The translations under genes were made by a program, and so were the position numbers. 64,000 bases of DNA, from contig KV748177.1 in assembly GCA_001692895.1 (NCBI GenBank), positions 3,162,001-3,226,000 on the forward strand, in the 5' to 3' direction. The number at the start of each line of letters is the position of its first letter. Position 1 is the first letter of the stretch. This document shows positions 1-11,570 of the stretch, piece after piece. The stretch comes from Cenococcum geophilum 1.58 (Eukaryota > Ascomycota > Dothideomycetes > Gloniales > Gloniaceae). The notes under the pieces are model-generated. The model made no database searches, was not told where the DNA came from, and saw nothing but the letters and a program-made list of their open reading frames with translations.

Positions 1-829
1 TTATAGTCTAATTTAAAGGGTTTTTAGCTTTATACCGTTTAGCGCGTGCCTTAATTTAATAAAGGCCTTAGTTAATAGCTAAGCACTAGTTTATAAGTTC
101 CTTTAACGTCTATATAGTAGTAAAAACTAGTAATACGGCTCGCTGTAGGTCTAGGGTAAGCTTATTAAATAGGTCTAGCATTAGATCTTCTTAGGGAATT
201 TAAGCTTAGCTAGCTAGGTGTAAAAAGCGGGTTTAAAAGGCCAAGAAGGTCTCTATCGTTTTTATATTTAGGCTTTTATAATTAAGTTAGGCGTTTTATA
301 CTTTAATAAGGTCCTTATAAATAGAGGATAGGTAAATAATTATCTCTTCTTTAGAGAGGAAGGGATTTACTAAGTCCTATACGTATTACGAACGTAGGTA
401 CGTCTATATATCCCTACCGGTACGGCTAAAGACGTAGGCCATTTTAGCCTAAGTAGTAGGGGAGTAGTCCGTATTAACTTTAAGCTTATCCTATAATTAA
501 AGCTTCTAATTATTAAATATAGGGTTAGTTCCATCTATAAGCAATAGGGGGTCTATAACCTTCGCGGACCGCAATAATACTAATGCTGTATATTAGGCTA
601 GGGCCTTAAGGATTATAGTAAGTCTTTAGGTATCTAATAACTCTTCGCTAAGTATAGGGGGTTCTTTAGCTTTAAGCTGCTTTTAAAGTTATTAAATTTT
701 GGTATTAGCTGCTATAAGCTCCACCTAGGAGTTTAAGTTAGTTACTGTTTTACTATTAGAGGTATTTAAGGGTCCTACAGCTACTTTACCGGCCGCTATA
801 GTTCTTAGTATAGTAATATAGTTATTAGG
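1..829 (-). mobile_element. Ty3/Gypsy element, gag part, truncated by window edge
   Basis: Read on the minus strand, about 1-560 shows the pattern of a fungal Ty3/Gypsy gag (Retrotrans_gag). There is a helical stretch with a recurring Leu/Phe pattern, then a stretch typical of the gag C-terminus that ends in a basic Arg/Lys-rich segment near position 20. Protease and pol would lie beyond position 1. The element is broken by many RIP-type changes. Copia A1 has inserted at 830-834, so the upstream part resumes at 6824. LTRs of this element are not identified. The family call rests on the gag pattern alone. Confidence 0.55.
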
Positions 830-834
830 GTAAC

Positions 835-1008
835 TGTTGGTTATATAAGGGGATATTACGTAGCTACGGTTTATAGATAGTATAATAATTGTTGTTCTTT
901 ATTAATTAGGGGGGGCAAAGAGCTTAAGGCTTCTCGCCACACTAGTGCCGCGGCGATACGTGACGGCAACTTGCCGCACGTAACGGCAACTTGCCTATAT
1001 TCCCAACA
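835..1008 (-). repeat. Copia A1 3' LTR
   Basis: This 174-bp repeat opens TGTTGG and closes CCAACA. It matches 6645-6818 in the same orientation and the A2 LTRs in reverse complement. It contains two imperfect copies of an ACGGCAACTTGCC-type motif and a TGCCGCGGCG core. In element sense this is the downstream LTR. Confidence 0.9.
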
Positions 1009-1187
1009 CTAGCAACTCTTCTTTTACGGTTGCCATTTATATATATATACCGCTCGACCAGCGTAATAAATATTAATCCTCCTTACTTACTATTGCCATT
1101 ATAATATAAGTCTCGCTATCCTAAAAGTTTGCCTCTTAGCACGTAATGCTTTCTTACTTAGGAGTTATAGGTAGATATCTTGTTTAA

Positions 1188-1279
1188 AGGGCCGCCAAGG
1201 CGCTAGTAGTAAGCGAGCCAATAGCGATTTTCTATCCCGGGGATGGAAAATCCTAATTAGCTAGGTTAAGTTAGGGTCT
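1188..1279 (-). other. Conserved hairpin block in Copia A1 3' noncoding region
   Basis: This roughly 90-bp block lies between the RNase H end and the 3' LTR. It contains an inverted repeat of the form GATTTTCTATCCC/GGGGATGGAAAATC, able to form a stem of about 14 bp, next to a GCCGCCAAGGCGCTA motif. Closely similar blocks occur at 19791-19887 (Copia D) and 50276-50369 (Copia A2). D has unrelated LTRs, so the block is better conserved than its surroundings. A cis-acting role is inference. Confidence 0.6.
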
Positions 1280-1962
1280 GCAAAATCTAACTAATTAGAT
1301 AACTTTGACCGCCGGTTAAAGTTCCTAGATATCTTAAGACCTTACGTAACTAAGAAATTTCTAGGGACTCCCTTTTAACCTAACCTTTAACTTGTATACG
1401 TAGAGTATTTATATTAACAAACGTCTCTAGTGCCTTATTTAGGTTCGCCTTTATTATTATATTTACCGGGTTATCTTAGCTATTAATTTATCGAATCTTA
1501 AAGAGTTCTTAACGCTTATAGGATTGCTAAAGTGCTATAATATCAATTATAAGGCGCTTCTCCTTTATAGTACTAAGCTTAACTAAATACTTATAGAGGG
1601 AATATAAGTCGGTATATACGATTATAGGGATAATAGGAAGTTCGAGTTAATCTATAATTATCTTTAGGGTAGTTCTAATTACAATTGCTATATTAACTCC
1701 GCTAACTATTTTATATATCTCTAACGCTAGAACGCTTTAAGTAACGCGCTTACTCTTAGTTAAGCTCTAATAGATAAGATTGCCGTAGATTATAAAGTTA
1801 TTCTCTTTAGTAGATTTATTTGTAATAATAATCTTATATCCTAGCTAGGAGCTAAAATCTTTATTATTTATAAATAATCTATTAACAAATATAAAGAGCT
1901 TAGCGGTAGGAAGATTAATAGGCACGTAGTGTAGTCCCTAGTTAAGATAGTTTATTTACTAG

Positions 1963-2286
1963 NAAANANNTTTATTTAGGGCAAGAATATNNTCCTTAGT
2001 TNGTTCCTAGTATTAGGCNGCAATANANAGATTAAATAAAGCCTTAGGTTAATAGATAGAAGTAATATAAGCTCCGTAAGCGCGTTGCTCTATATATTCT
2101 TACTTTAGAGAATTAACGTTAATAACGTTAATCTTTTTACCTTAACCCTTCTGGCGTAAAGCAATAGAATCCTTATTTAAGGAGAGGATGCATCTATTAA
2201 AAAGTAATAGTGTTATTAAATTAAGCTTTTCCTTTAGCTTTNCTATAAGATTTNCCTTTACTAGCTTATNCTCTTTAAGAGCTAAN
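1963..2286. other. Cluster of ambiguous bases (N)
   Basis: About a dozen N positions are scattered through the RNase H to RT part of Copia A1. One more N lies at 39035 in Copia A2. The pattern suggests unresolved differences between near-identical repeat copies during assembly. Confidence 0.85.
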
Positions 2287-5200
2287 AATTAGTCGTCTTC
2301 TAAGATAATTATATTATTAGTTTATATACTAATAATTCTAAATAGGGTTCCTGTGGTTATAATAAGGAAGTAGGGATTAAATATAAAAGTAGTTATTAAA
2401 AGCTTCTCTTTATAGTACTTACTATAGGTAGTCTACTAGTAAGTTCCTACCTCTGCGATTCTATATAATGGCTTAAGCATAACTATAATTATATCTTTAG
2501 GATACTGGTGGCGAATTTACTTCGGAAGGTATGCTAATATTAAGCGCTAAAAGTGCGTCTCTAATTGGGTGTAGGCTTAAGTAATATCTTATAAATAAAC
2601 CGCCATTCTATTCTTTATTAAGGAGGAAGCTAGCGTAATAATAACTCGTTAACTAGCTTATTAAATTATAGGAGATTATATAAGAATTACCTCCTTACTA
2701 TTATTATTATAACCTTAAATAATAAGCCTTAATTTCTTAAATAGGGCGTTAGTAGCTTTGGCCTTAATCTTATTAACTATTCTTAACTTAAAGATGCAAA
2801 CTCTATTAAACTTAGTAGGGTTATACTTCTTAAATTTAAAGACTCCTCTTGTAATAAGACCATCAATCTCCTACTTATTAAATGCTTAGAAAGGAGCTCC
2901 TAGGGTTATAATATAACCTTCCTTTTAGAGCTGTTTTATAAGCTTAAAGTTAATCTTTTCCTTGGCTGTTATAAAGGCCATTAATAACTTAACTCTATTC
3001 TTAATAGCGGCAAAAAATTGTTCTTTAAAGTTAATAAGATGTTAGCGATTTCGTAATCCCTTTGGGCGACCTCTACTGCGTTATAGTTGTGGCGTATTTA
3101 CTATAATTATATTAGGATTATAGTCGCCTTCTAGAGCACGTTAATTGTAGTTTTCCTTTAAAGTATCTTCTAGGGCATCCTATAAAGGCTTAGAATTATT
3201 ATCTTTATAATAGGGTTTAATAACAGTTAAATGGAATTAAGTGGGTCTATAAGGCATCTAAATAGTATAAGTTTAACTATTAATTGTAATAAGTTGGTAT
3301 GGGCCTAACTATCCTCCCTTTTTATACTATACGCGTACTTTAGACTAGAGTGGTAGATTAAGTGTAGTTAAGGTATTTAGGCCATTTTTTATTCCTAGTG
3401 CGTTATTAACCTAGCGTATAGCATAGAGATATTACACCTCCTTTATTACCTTGCGAATAGCCTTAGCTTATTATATAATAAAGGGAGATAGTAGAGAATT
3501 ATTAGTTATTTAAGGGTAGGCGCTAAAGACTAGTAACGTAGGTATAAGTCTATTTAGGCTAGCGGAATTATTAATAGCTTTAATAGCTATTTATAAGGTA
3601 AGTTCTTTACTAGCGTCCTTTAGTTTTAAAGAGATAATCTTATATACACGGCATAATGGCGCGTAATATTATTCTACTTTTTTAATACTATTATATGCCT
3701 TAACGGGGACTTCCTTAACCTTAATTGCTATTGCCTTTATTTATTATCGGAACTCTATAGATAAGAAGTTCTTTTCTATATTATAGATAATTTAATTAGG
3801 GGGTCCTAAATAGACATTAATTTAGCATAATTAAAGGGTATCCTATATATTTCTGGCTAATATATCTTTTAAGAAACGCGCGGCTTAGAAGGAGGTTAAA
3901 AAGTTAATAACTTAGAGTACTGGCTTGCCGCTAAGATATATAATATTAATAATAATACAGAAGTTAAAGTCGTAGTTATCCTTAAGGGTAAACTTAAATT
4001 GGCTAGGGGACTTTTAGTTTATTTAGTAGTAATAGTAATACTTTATAAGATGCTTAATTGCCTTAACCTTAACTTTATAGCCTACTTGTTAAAGAACCCT
4101 AAGTAATTAATAAACGGATAGGTAGCTAAAACGACGGTATAGTTAGCGTAATTCTAACTTAGTTAAGTGGCTCTAAGTAACACTTTTTTCTAGTTAATAA
4201 AGGAGTAACTAGGGGTGACCCTACTTACGCACAACAGGCACCTAATTATCTCCCTAAATAAGTATATTCTTAAGGTTATTAAGCTTAACGCCTAATTTGT
4301 CTATATTTTTAATGTAAAATAGAAATAGGGTATTTATAGGAATAATATGGAAAGTAATGCACCCTAAGGGGGTTTGGACCCTAATTATACTAAAAGAGAT
4401 TATAGTACCCTTGCCAAAATAAATTGTATATTGGCCTACCGTTAAATAGTTAATCTAAATAGAGCTATTAAGCTACTAAAGGGCTTAAACTTAAGGTTCT
4501 CCTACTATAGATACTCCTATAGCTCTAGTATTCGGTATAATACCATAAAAGATATTTACTAAGTATTTATCGTTAAAGGAAAACGCGGAGCTCTTCTTTA
4601 GCTTATTAAAGATATCTAACTTTATAATAGAATGGAGCGTAGATTAGTTATTAAGAATAGCGACGGTTTATATACTATTTACCTTACTATACTTAGTAAA
4701 GTATTGGTTAGGTAAGTAGTCCTTAATTTCTATATCTATAAGGAGCTAATCGGTCTTATTAACCTTACCCTTAAAATCTTTTACGCCTTTATATTAAACT
4801 AGGAAGCTTTAAAAGTAGGCCGTAGTAACCTTATAATTTCTAATATTTCTTATACTTTAACGGAACTTATTATATACCTCTTTTCGCTTATTAAGGGAGT
4901 GTCTAGTTAACTAGTAATTTAGCTTCTTATAAATATAGCACTTCTTTTAGTAATTACTTTAAAATAAACCTTTATAAGAACCTCTATAATTACCTTATAG
5001 TTAACATTAATTATACCCTTTACTATATTCCCTACTATAGCCACTATATATTTAGTTAGTCTAGTTATAATTATATTAGTTAGGAACGCTTAGTTAGGTA
5101 GGGCTTTTAGTATAAAACTATTAAGATTCTTATATTCGTATTATAGTACCTATAGTAGAGCGTAGTTTGGTATATACTCCTTTAAACATATCCACAGGTT

Positions 5201-6644
5201 TATATAGCGCTAAATTGCACTTAGAAACGCTACGGCAGGCTAAGATAACCTAGTCCCTTAGACTGTTCTTATTTTAGTAAGTTTTAGTAAAGCCACGTTA
5301 GATTTTCTAAAGTTTATTAAAGAGTAGTTAAAGGCACTCTAAATAAGTCTTTATTAGGTTAGAAGCAATAACTCTTTAGAATATAGTCTCCTGCTATTTA
5401 GATATATAAAGTTAGCAATTCTTATTAGTCTTAAAGTGGGCTTTAGTAAGCTAAAGCATTATATTAAAGTTATAGTTTTTACCTGTAATATACTTATAAT
5501 AGAATATTACCGCCCGTTTTTTTAATATAATAGAGAAAGCGTAATAGTACTGGTAGCGTTAAATTTTAACCTTATTATAATAGTTATAAAAGACCTATAG
5601 TTTTACTTTAAGTATATTATATAGTTTTCCTCTAAACTTCTTCTCTTTATCTAAATATACCTTTATTAGATTTATAACTTCTTATAATAAAGGCTCACCA
5701 GTTAGCTAGAGTAGAGGAGGTAAAGGCGGAATAACTCTAAGTAGGAAAGCACCTCTAGGTAGGAGAGCAGCTTTAAGTAGGGGGTTAGCGTTTTAGGGGT
5801 TTTAATATAAATTAAAGTTGCCTTCTAAAGAATATAGGTTGTTTTTAGGTTTCTATAGTTAACGTATAATCTTAACTTCCGTTTATATTAGTTCTTCTAT
5901 ACTAGCAATAACGGCCTAAATATTACTAGTAATTAGGTTACTGTTTTTAGTAATATATACCCTATTCCTATAGAGAAAGTCTTAAAAATCCTAAACAATA
6001 TTAATATTGCTAAGTGCCTAGGTATTAGCAGTCCATTCTATAAAATTCTCCCTAAAATACTCCTATAGTTATAAGTCGGCGTAGTATCTATTTTAGTAGA
6101 ATATAATATAGTATAAGAGAAAGCTGTTAACTTGTTTTGCGGTATAAGTTATTATATTAAAGGCGAATTTATCCTAGTCTTTATTAATAAGTTTTGCGTA
6201 CTTAGCTACCCCTAGTAGTAAGAAGTCTTTCTAGTTATTTAAAGTAGGCGTAGCTATGTTTTCGGAGGGAGGGAAGTGTTATTAGTATAGGGATTATTGT
6301 TTGGTACGCGTTCGTGATATATATTTATTATTTAGTACGCGTTCGGACGTATATTTATAATTATAGGGTTTAAGACTAGATCTGGCCTTAAATTATAAAG
6401 ACTTATAAAGCGTGTTATTCTGCGTAATAGACGCAAGAATCTATAATCTTAGAAAGGCTTAGGACTAGTTCTAGCCTTTTAGATCCTTAGATTTATAAAA
6501 GAGTTCTATTTAAGGTTTAGGACCAGTTCTAACCTTAAAAAATAGCTTCTTCTAGCACGAGTAGCACTAGTATAGTGGCTCATCTCTTCTTAGTGGAATA
6601 CCTAGCTGCTCTATAGTATAATAGTGAAGTTAACTACTAATCAG

Positions 6645-6818
6645 TGTTGGTTATATAAGGGGATATTACGTAGCTACGGTTCGTAGATAGTATAATAATT
6701 ATTGTTCTTTGTTGATCAGGGGGGGCAAGGAGCTTAAGGCTTCTCGCCACATTAGTGCCGCGGCGACACGTGACGGCAACTTGCCGCATATAACGGCAAC
6801 TTGCCTATATTCCTAATA
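6645..6818 (-). repeat. Copia A1 5' LTR
   Basis: This is the partner of 835-1008, also 174 bp and in the same orientation. The 5-bp duplication GTAAC follows at 6819-6823. In element sense this is the upstream, promoter-bearing LTR. Confidence 0.9.
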
Positions 6819-6823
6819 GTAAC

Positions 6824-7213
6824 TTTTAGTAGAATTCTATAGGGGTTCTAGTCTATGCGTATTCTATAGGTCTTATTATTCTTTTCTATTCTTCTAGTTC
6901 TGTTTTATTCTTTAAGTTCTAGTAATAATCTTTAGGTCTACTTCTATATTCTATTCTTATTTATAGTCTATAGATATTTTTTTAAGTTTCTTCTTAGGAA
7001 GAAGAGTAGGCGAGCTTTAAATAATATTAGCGACTTAGTTAATTAAGGTATAAGTATAGTAAAAGGGTCGCGCAAGCCTATATAATTGGATTGTCTATAA
7101 ATAAGAATCTAAAGCTAGAGAAAGGAAAGGAGATAAAGGGTAGCACCGCTCGACGTTATATATAATCCTTTAGTTATATAACGGTAATTATCTAAAACTG
7201 TATAAAACTGTTT
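6824..7213 (-). mobile_element. Probable 5' part of the left-edge Gypsy element
   Basis: This DNA continues the element interrupted by Copia A1, because the TSD GTAAC joins 829 to 6824. The minus strand is purine-rich and reads as a charged Lys/Glu/Asn-rich stretch to about 7000, compatible with a gag N-terminus. Beyond that I see only RIPped noncoding sequence, presumably leader. No LTR boundary or primer-binding site could be fixed. Confidence 0.35.
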
Positions 7214-7311
7214 ACGACTATCTGCGACTATCTGCGACTATCTGCTATAATCTACCAATATCTATCTGCTATAATCTACCAATATCTATTAGCTACAATC
7301 TACCAGTTTTC
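7214..7311. repeat. Short tandem repeats (10 bp and 24 bp units)
   Basis: Three copies of a 10-bp unit TCTGCGACTA (7214-7243) run into two exact copies of a 24-bp unit, TCTGCTATAATCTACC plus AATATCTA (7241-7288). A third, degenerate copy follows to about 7311. The style resembles the direct repeats inside the Gypsy E/F LTRs, so this may be part of an unrecognised LTR. Confidence 0.7.
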
Positions 7312-7686
7312 ACCAATATCTATTAGTTTCCACTAGCGCCGTAATACGTATCTTCTTTCTTTTAAATTGCGCTATTATAATAGAGTTATATTAGTAAGGT
7401 TACGGCTATACGCTAAAAGGGTATTAGAAGGTAAAGTATAAAGATGCCTTACTTATTAAGCTTAATCCTTTTCCTTAACACCTTACTTTCTATTATTAAC
7501 CTTTATCCAATTTTAGACGTATCTTTAATATATTATTAAGATTTTCTTTTTTTTAATTATTACTTTAATATACCTCTTTATTCTCCTATTAATTGCTATT
7601 TTAAGCTAATTCCTTAGCGTATTTTAGTATTACCATTATATATAGAACTCTAACCTTCGCTAACTTATAACTAGTACTAGTCCTAC
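7312..7686. other. Unassigned RIPped DNA left of Gypsy C
   Basis: No family is recognised here. The last five bases (CCTAC, 7682-7686) are the left copy of the Gypsy C target duplication, so this stretch was once contiguous with 22145 onward. The plus strand shows scattered short open stretches but no motif. Confidence 0.6.
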
Positions 7687-8112
7687 TATTACGGACCTTA
7701 TATCGGCAGTAGTACGACTATTAAGAAGAGAGAAGAGATATAAATGGGTTAGTTAAGATAGTATAGGAGGCGCTGGAACCAATTAAGCTATAGGACAAGG
7801 GGTAGCCAAGTTATGTAATAAGTTACGTTATAAGTTCGGAACGTAGGAACGTAGAAATGTGGAAACGTAACGTACTAACGTACTAACGTACTAATATACT
7901 AAACCCTTTACTATAGGGAGGAGTTATATATTTAAAGACACACGGTCTCTATAGGTAGTTTCTTTTCTTTATAGTAAATCTTAGAATATAATTAGAGTTA
8001 ATCTATTGGGTAACTACTCTACTAGTTATATTTACATTATTAACTATTCTATACCTATATACCTAGCCTATTAATAAGTCTACCGTAGTATTTCCTACAA
8101 GGTTTTATTATA
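7687..8112 (+). repeat. Gypsy C 5' LTR
   Basis: This 426-bp repeat matches 21742-22144. It opens TATTACGG and closes TTATTATA. These are transition variants of the TGTTACGG and CCGTTACA ends preserved in the related solo LTR at 30550-30973. It includes a run of ACGTACTA repeats near 7870-7895. Confidence 0.88.
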
Positions 8113-11100
8113 TATTTACTACTAAAGTTATAGTAAAAGAAGTTAAATAATATGCCACCAAAAGCAGTAGCCACGACGCCGTTAATGGCAGCAACTACTT
8201 TGGGATTAGGTAACGACACTAGTATAGTAAATACTAACTCTTAACTAGTTACCGTTAGACAACTATAGGAAACGGTTAATTAATTAGTAGACAATAATAG
8301 GATACTTAAGGAAAGAATTAATAGAATTAGAGTAGCTAAGGTTAAGTTATCCTTAATTAAGCGATTCTTAGGGGAGAAGTTAAAACTTAAAGAATTCCTT
8401 ACGTAAATGCACTTTAAGGTTATATAAGAAGGAGTAAAGCTAGGAACGCCTATAGATTAAGTCGCTTACGTAGGATTATTCTTAACAGGAAGGGCACTTA
8501 AGTAGTTTAAATCTTACCTTATAAAGGTATAGGAATACGGTATAATAACTACTAACTAGGAGGTACGGTATATATTCTTAAGTTAGAACGGGTTCGCGGA
8601 ACACCCAACGCAAATATTTAAAGACCTAGAGGTAACCACTATAGTAAAAAAAAAGCTTTAAAACCTAGTATAAAGAACTTTAGCAATTAAGTATATAACG
8701 TAGTTTTAAATATTAGTAATATAAGTTAAATAAAATAATAAAGCGCTTATAGTATAGTATAAACAAGGACTTAAAGTAAAAGTCTAGGACGTAATTATTC
8801 TAATAGAAGATACGGATGCTCTTAGGGAATTAATTAATTAAGTAATTAAGATTAATAATAGGATCTACTAAAGAGAGTAGACTAAAAAAGGTTAAGATAG
8901 AGTTCTATAGTTATATAAGGCGCAAGGCACGCAATAATAAAGTTAGAATTAAAAACTATAGTATAGCGCAAAGCTAATAAACCTAAGTCGTACTAAAAAA
9001 AATAAAAAAAAATAGAATAAATGACTATAAAAACCTAGAGGATAAGGATTAAGTAATTAGAGGTCTAAGGAGTAGAGGCTAAACTAAGGATCTTAGTAAT
9101 AGAAGACATTTAGGCGGACTCTATAGTAAGAAAAATGGTTTAAAGAGGGAGCTTATATAAATAGCGGAAAATAAGGTTATTTTATTAGAGACTATAAAAG
9201 TAGGTAGAGTTATTATATAGTAAGAGGAATAAGACTAGTAGATAATATATATATATATATAGAGGGATAATAATATACTATAAGGAATAAAAGAGTATTT
9301 AATTAAAAGTTTCGCGTTTTGTTATAATAACGTATACTAAATTTATAAGGACGCTAAGTACGGCGTAAGCTATTAACTATAAGAGATAGAATTACTAAAG
9401 TTTAAAGAAACTAATAAACTATCTCGTAGATCGGATATTAAGGATAATAAATTTAATATAGGTAAAACATTCTATAATAATAAGGTAATAAAGGTAGCTT
9501 ACTAGAAGTATATAGACCTTAAAGATGTTATAAAAGAAGTAAAGAATAATTCCACTACAGAATAGGGAATATTAGTAGGGATTAAAACCCCACTAAATAT
9601 AATATCTATCGCTTTATAAGACGTAAGAGAAGTAGGGTAGTAAACTACTTTAGCACTTAATAAAGGCAAAAGGCTATAGGCTTAAGATTCTTAAAATAAG
9701 ATAAGCTTAAGGACCTATAACGGATAATAACCAATAGAGTAGAGTAACGGCTTAGTTTAGTAATATATAAATAAGCTTAGGACGAAGTTTCCTAAAGGTA
9801 TAAGACTCTTAAGACGAGATAAGTAAGATTTAAGACTCTTAAGATAAGATAAGAACACTATAGAAGCCTAGTTAAACTAAGGCTAGATCTAAGCTTAAGA
9901 AAGAAGTAAGCTTAGGATTAAGAATCCTATAGGACTAAGATTTTAGTACTAGAATAAGGACTATTAAAGAAATTATAAGTAAGGCTTAGCAATAGGATTA
10001 AAGAATTAATATCGCGATTAAGAAGTAGGAAGACTTTAAGGATCTACTTATAAGGCGAAAACTAAAAAAAAAACTAGAGAGGAATTTAGGTAAAGAATTC
10101 TCGTATAATAAGAACAGAAACTAGATTAAAGAACTAGTATACTAGGTTATATAAGGGACAGAGCACCTATATAAAGAATTACTAATAGGCTTAGGGTAGG
10201 TACGCTAAGAGCTAAGTAGCTTACTAAACTGGAAGATACAGAGGATCTAGGGATCCCTATTAGATTTAAAGAATAATATATAAAGGGCTATTACGACATA
10301 GTAATAAGAAGATACTTTCTTACGAACAAGCTGTATACACTCTAATAGCTATATTAAAAGTAGTATAGGTAACGATATAACAATAAGTAAGAAGATTTCT
10401 ATATATAGTTAGATAAAAAAGTTATTTAGGACTACCCTATTACGGAAAAGGCAATAAGTTATATTAAAGGAGCTTTAATTATAATATTAAAAGATCTAAA
10501 GGAATAATTAGAGGACTAGAGAAGTAAGAGACGTATCTTAGTACCTATAAACAAAGTTATAATATTTAGATTAGTATAGTAAAGGTTTAAACTTAAAGAT
10601 AAAGATAAGTTAAGAGTTAACCTAAAACACCTAGTATATTACACGTTATTATAGATTATATATATAGATAATATATATAAAATATATAAAAATCCAAAAG
10701 AGAAAATTTGGAAATACCCTATAAGGATATATTGGGCGCTAGATAAGTAAGTATAGAAATGCTAAGTAAATACATAGATAGCATCTAGCAGAAGTTTAGG
10801 AGTTAGTAGACTTAATACTTTAACTAGAAAGATTCTTTATAGAAGAATACTTAAATAGATAATAGTAGTAGAAATGCCTAAAGAATACGTGTCTATAGTA
10901 TATTAAGGATAAAAAGCGAATTAGGTATTAGCTAAAGAACAAGCTAAAAGTAATAGGATTAAGTAGCTAATAATTAGAAAAAGTAGAGGCCTATAAAACC
11001 AGAGGGAGCTAGTAGTAAAGCCTTAGACCCTTAAAGGAATTTAAGGAAGATACCTAAATTTATAAGTTAACTAGTAAGACTAACAGTTTAAAGTATTAAT

Positions 11101-11190
11101 AGATAGTGGAGTAATACGAAACTATATCTTATTAGCAGCTATTAAAAAAAATAGGGTTACCTTATAGATAAAAGGAATAACCTTACCTAT

Positions 11191-11570
11191 TATTACGGGA
11201 CACCCCCATAACACCTTATACACATCTACCTATTTCTACTAATTTAGCAACTAGAGACCGACTACAAGACAGCAATTTAATAGTAATCTGCGGCAATCTA
11301 ATAGCAACTTACTATATTTTACTATATTCTACTAAGTTCTACTAAGTTTTACTAAATCCTGCTAAGTTTTGCCAGGACTACTACCTAAATTCTATTCTAC
11401 TCTATATATATATTAACTAAGCAACTAAGTCTACAATATGTACCCTTTCTTCCCGTTTTCTTACCTTCTTTCCTTACGTAACGTCTTGACCTTATTATAC
11501 AGTTTATATACATAGCTTAATAATATCTACTTCGCTATATATTATCACCACTTATACTCGCTCCGTAACA
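11191..11570 (+). repeat. Solo LTR of the Gypsy E/F family inside Gypsy C
   Basis: This 380-bp sequence is colinear with the E LTRs (41399-41768, 46999-47368) and the F LTRs in reverse complement. It opens TATTACGGGACA and closes CCGTAACA. The 5-bp duplication CCTAT flanks it at 11186-11190 and 11571-11575. No internal sequence remains, so it formed by LTR-LTR recombination. It splits the Gypsy C pol region between protease and RT. Confidence 0.9.

Larger units (their letters stand above)
835..6818 (-). mobile_element. Copia A1, complete but broken LTR retrotransposon (minus)
   Basis: Two 174-bp direct repeats (835-1008, 6645-6818) bound the element. Each starts TGTTGG and ends CCAACA or its transition variant. 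The flanking TSD is GTAAC at 830-834 and 6819-6823. Sense order on the minus strand is gag (about 6240-4900), protease (about 4600-4280), integrase (about 4140-3530), reverse transcriptase (about 3000-2280) and RNase H (about 1920-1430). This is Ty1/Copia order. It is the same family as A2 at 38702-50740, and the interior aligns along its length. It carries many RIP-type breaks in every domain. LTR differences are mostly transitions, so RIP rather than time dominates divergence. Confidence 0.9.

Noticed and set aside
7214-7311. Possible CRISPR-like array
   Set aside because: Repeats are contiguous with no spacers, units are short and of two lengths, and the genome is fungal.
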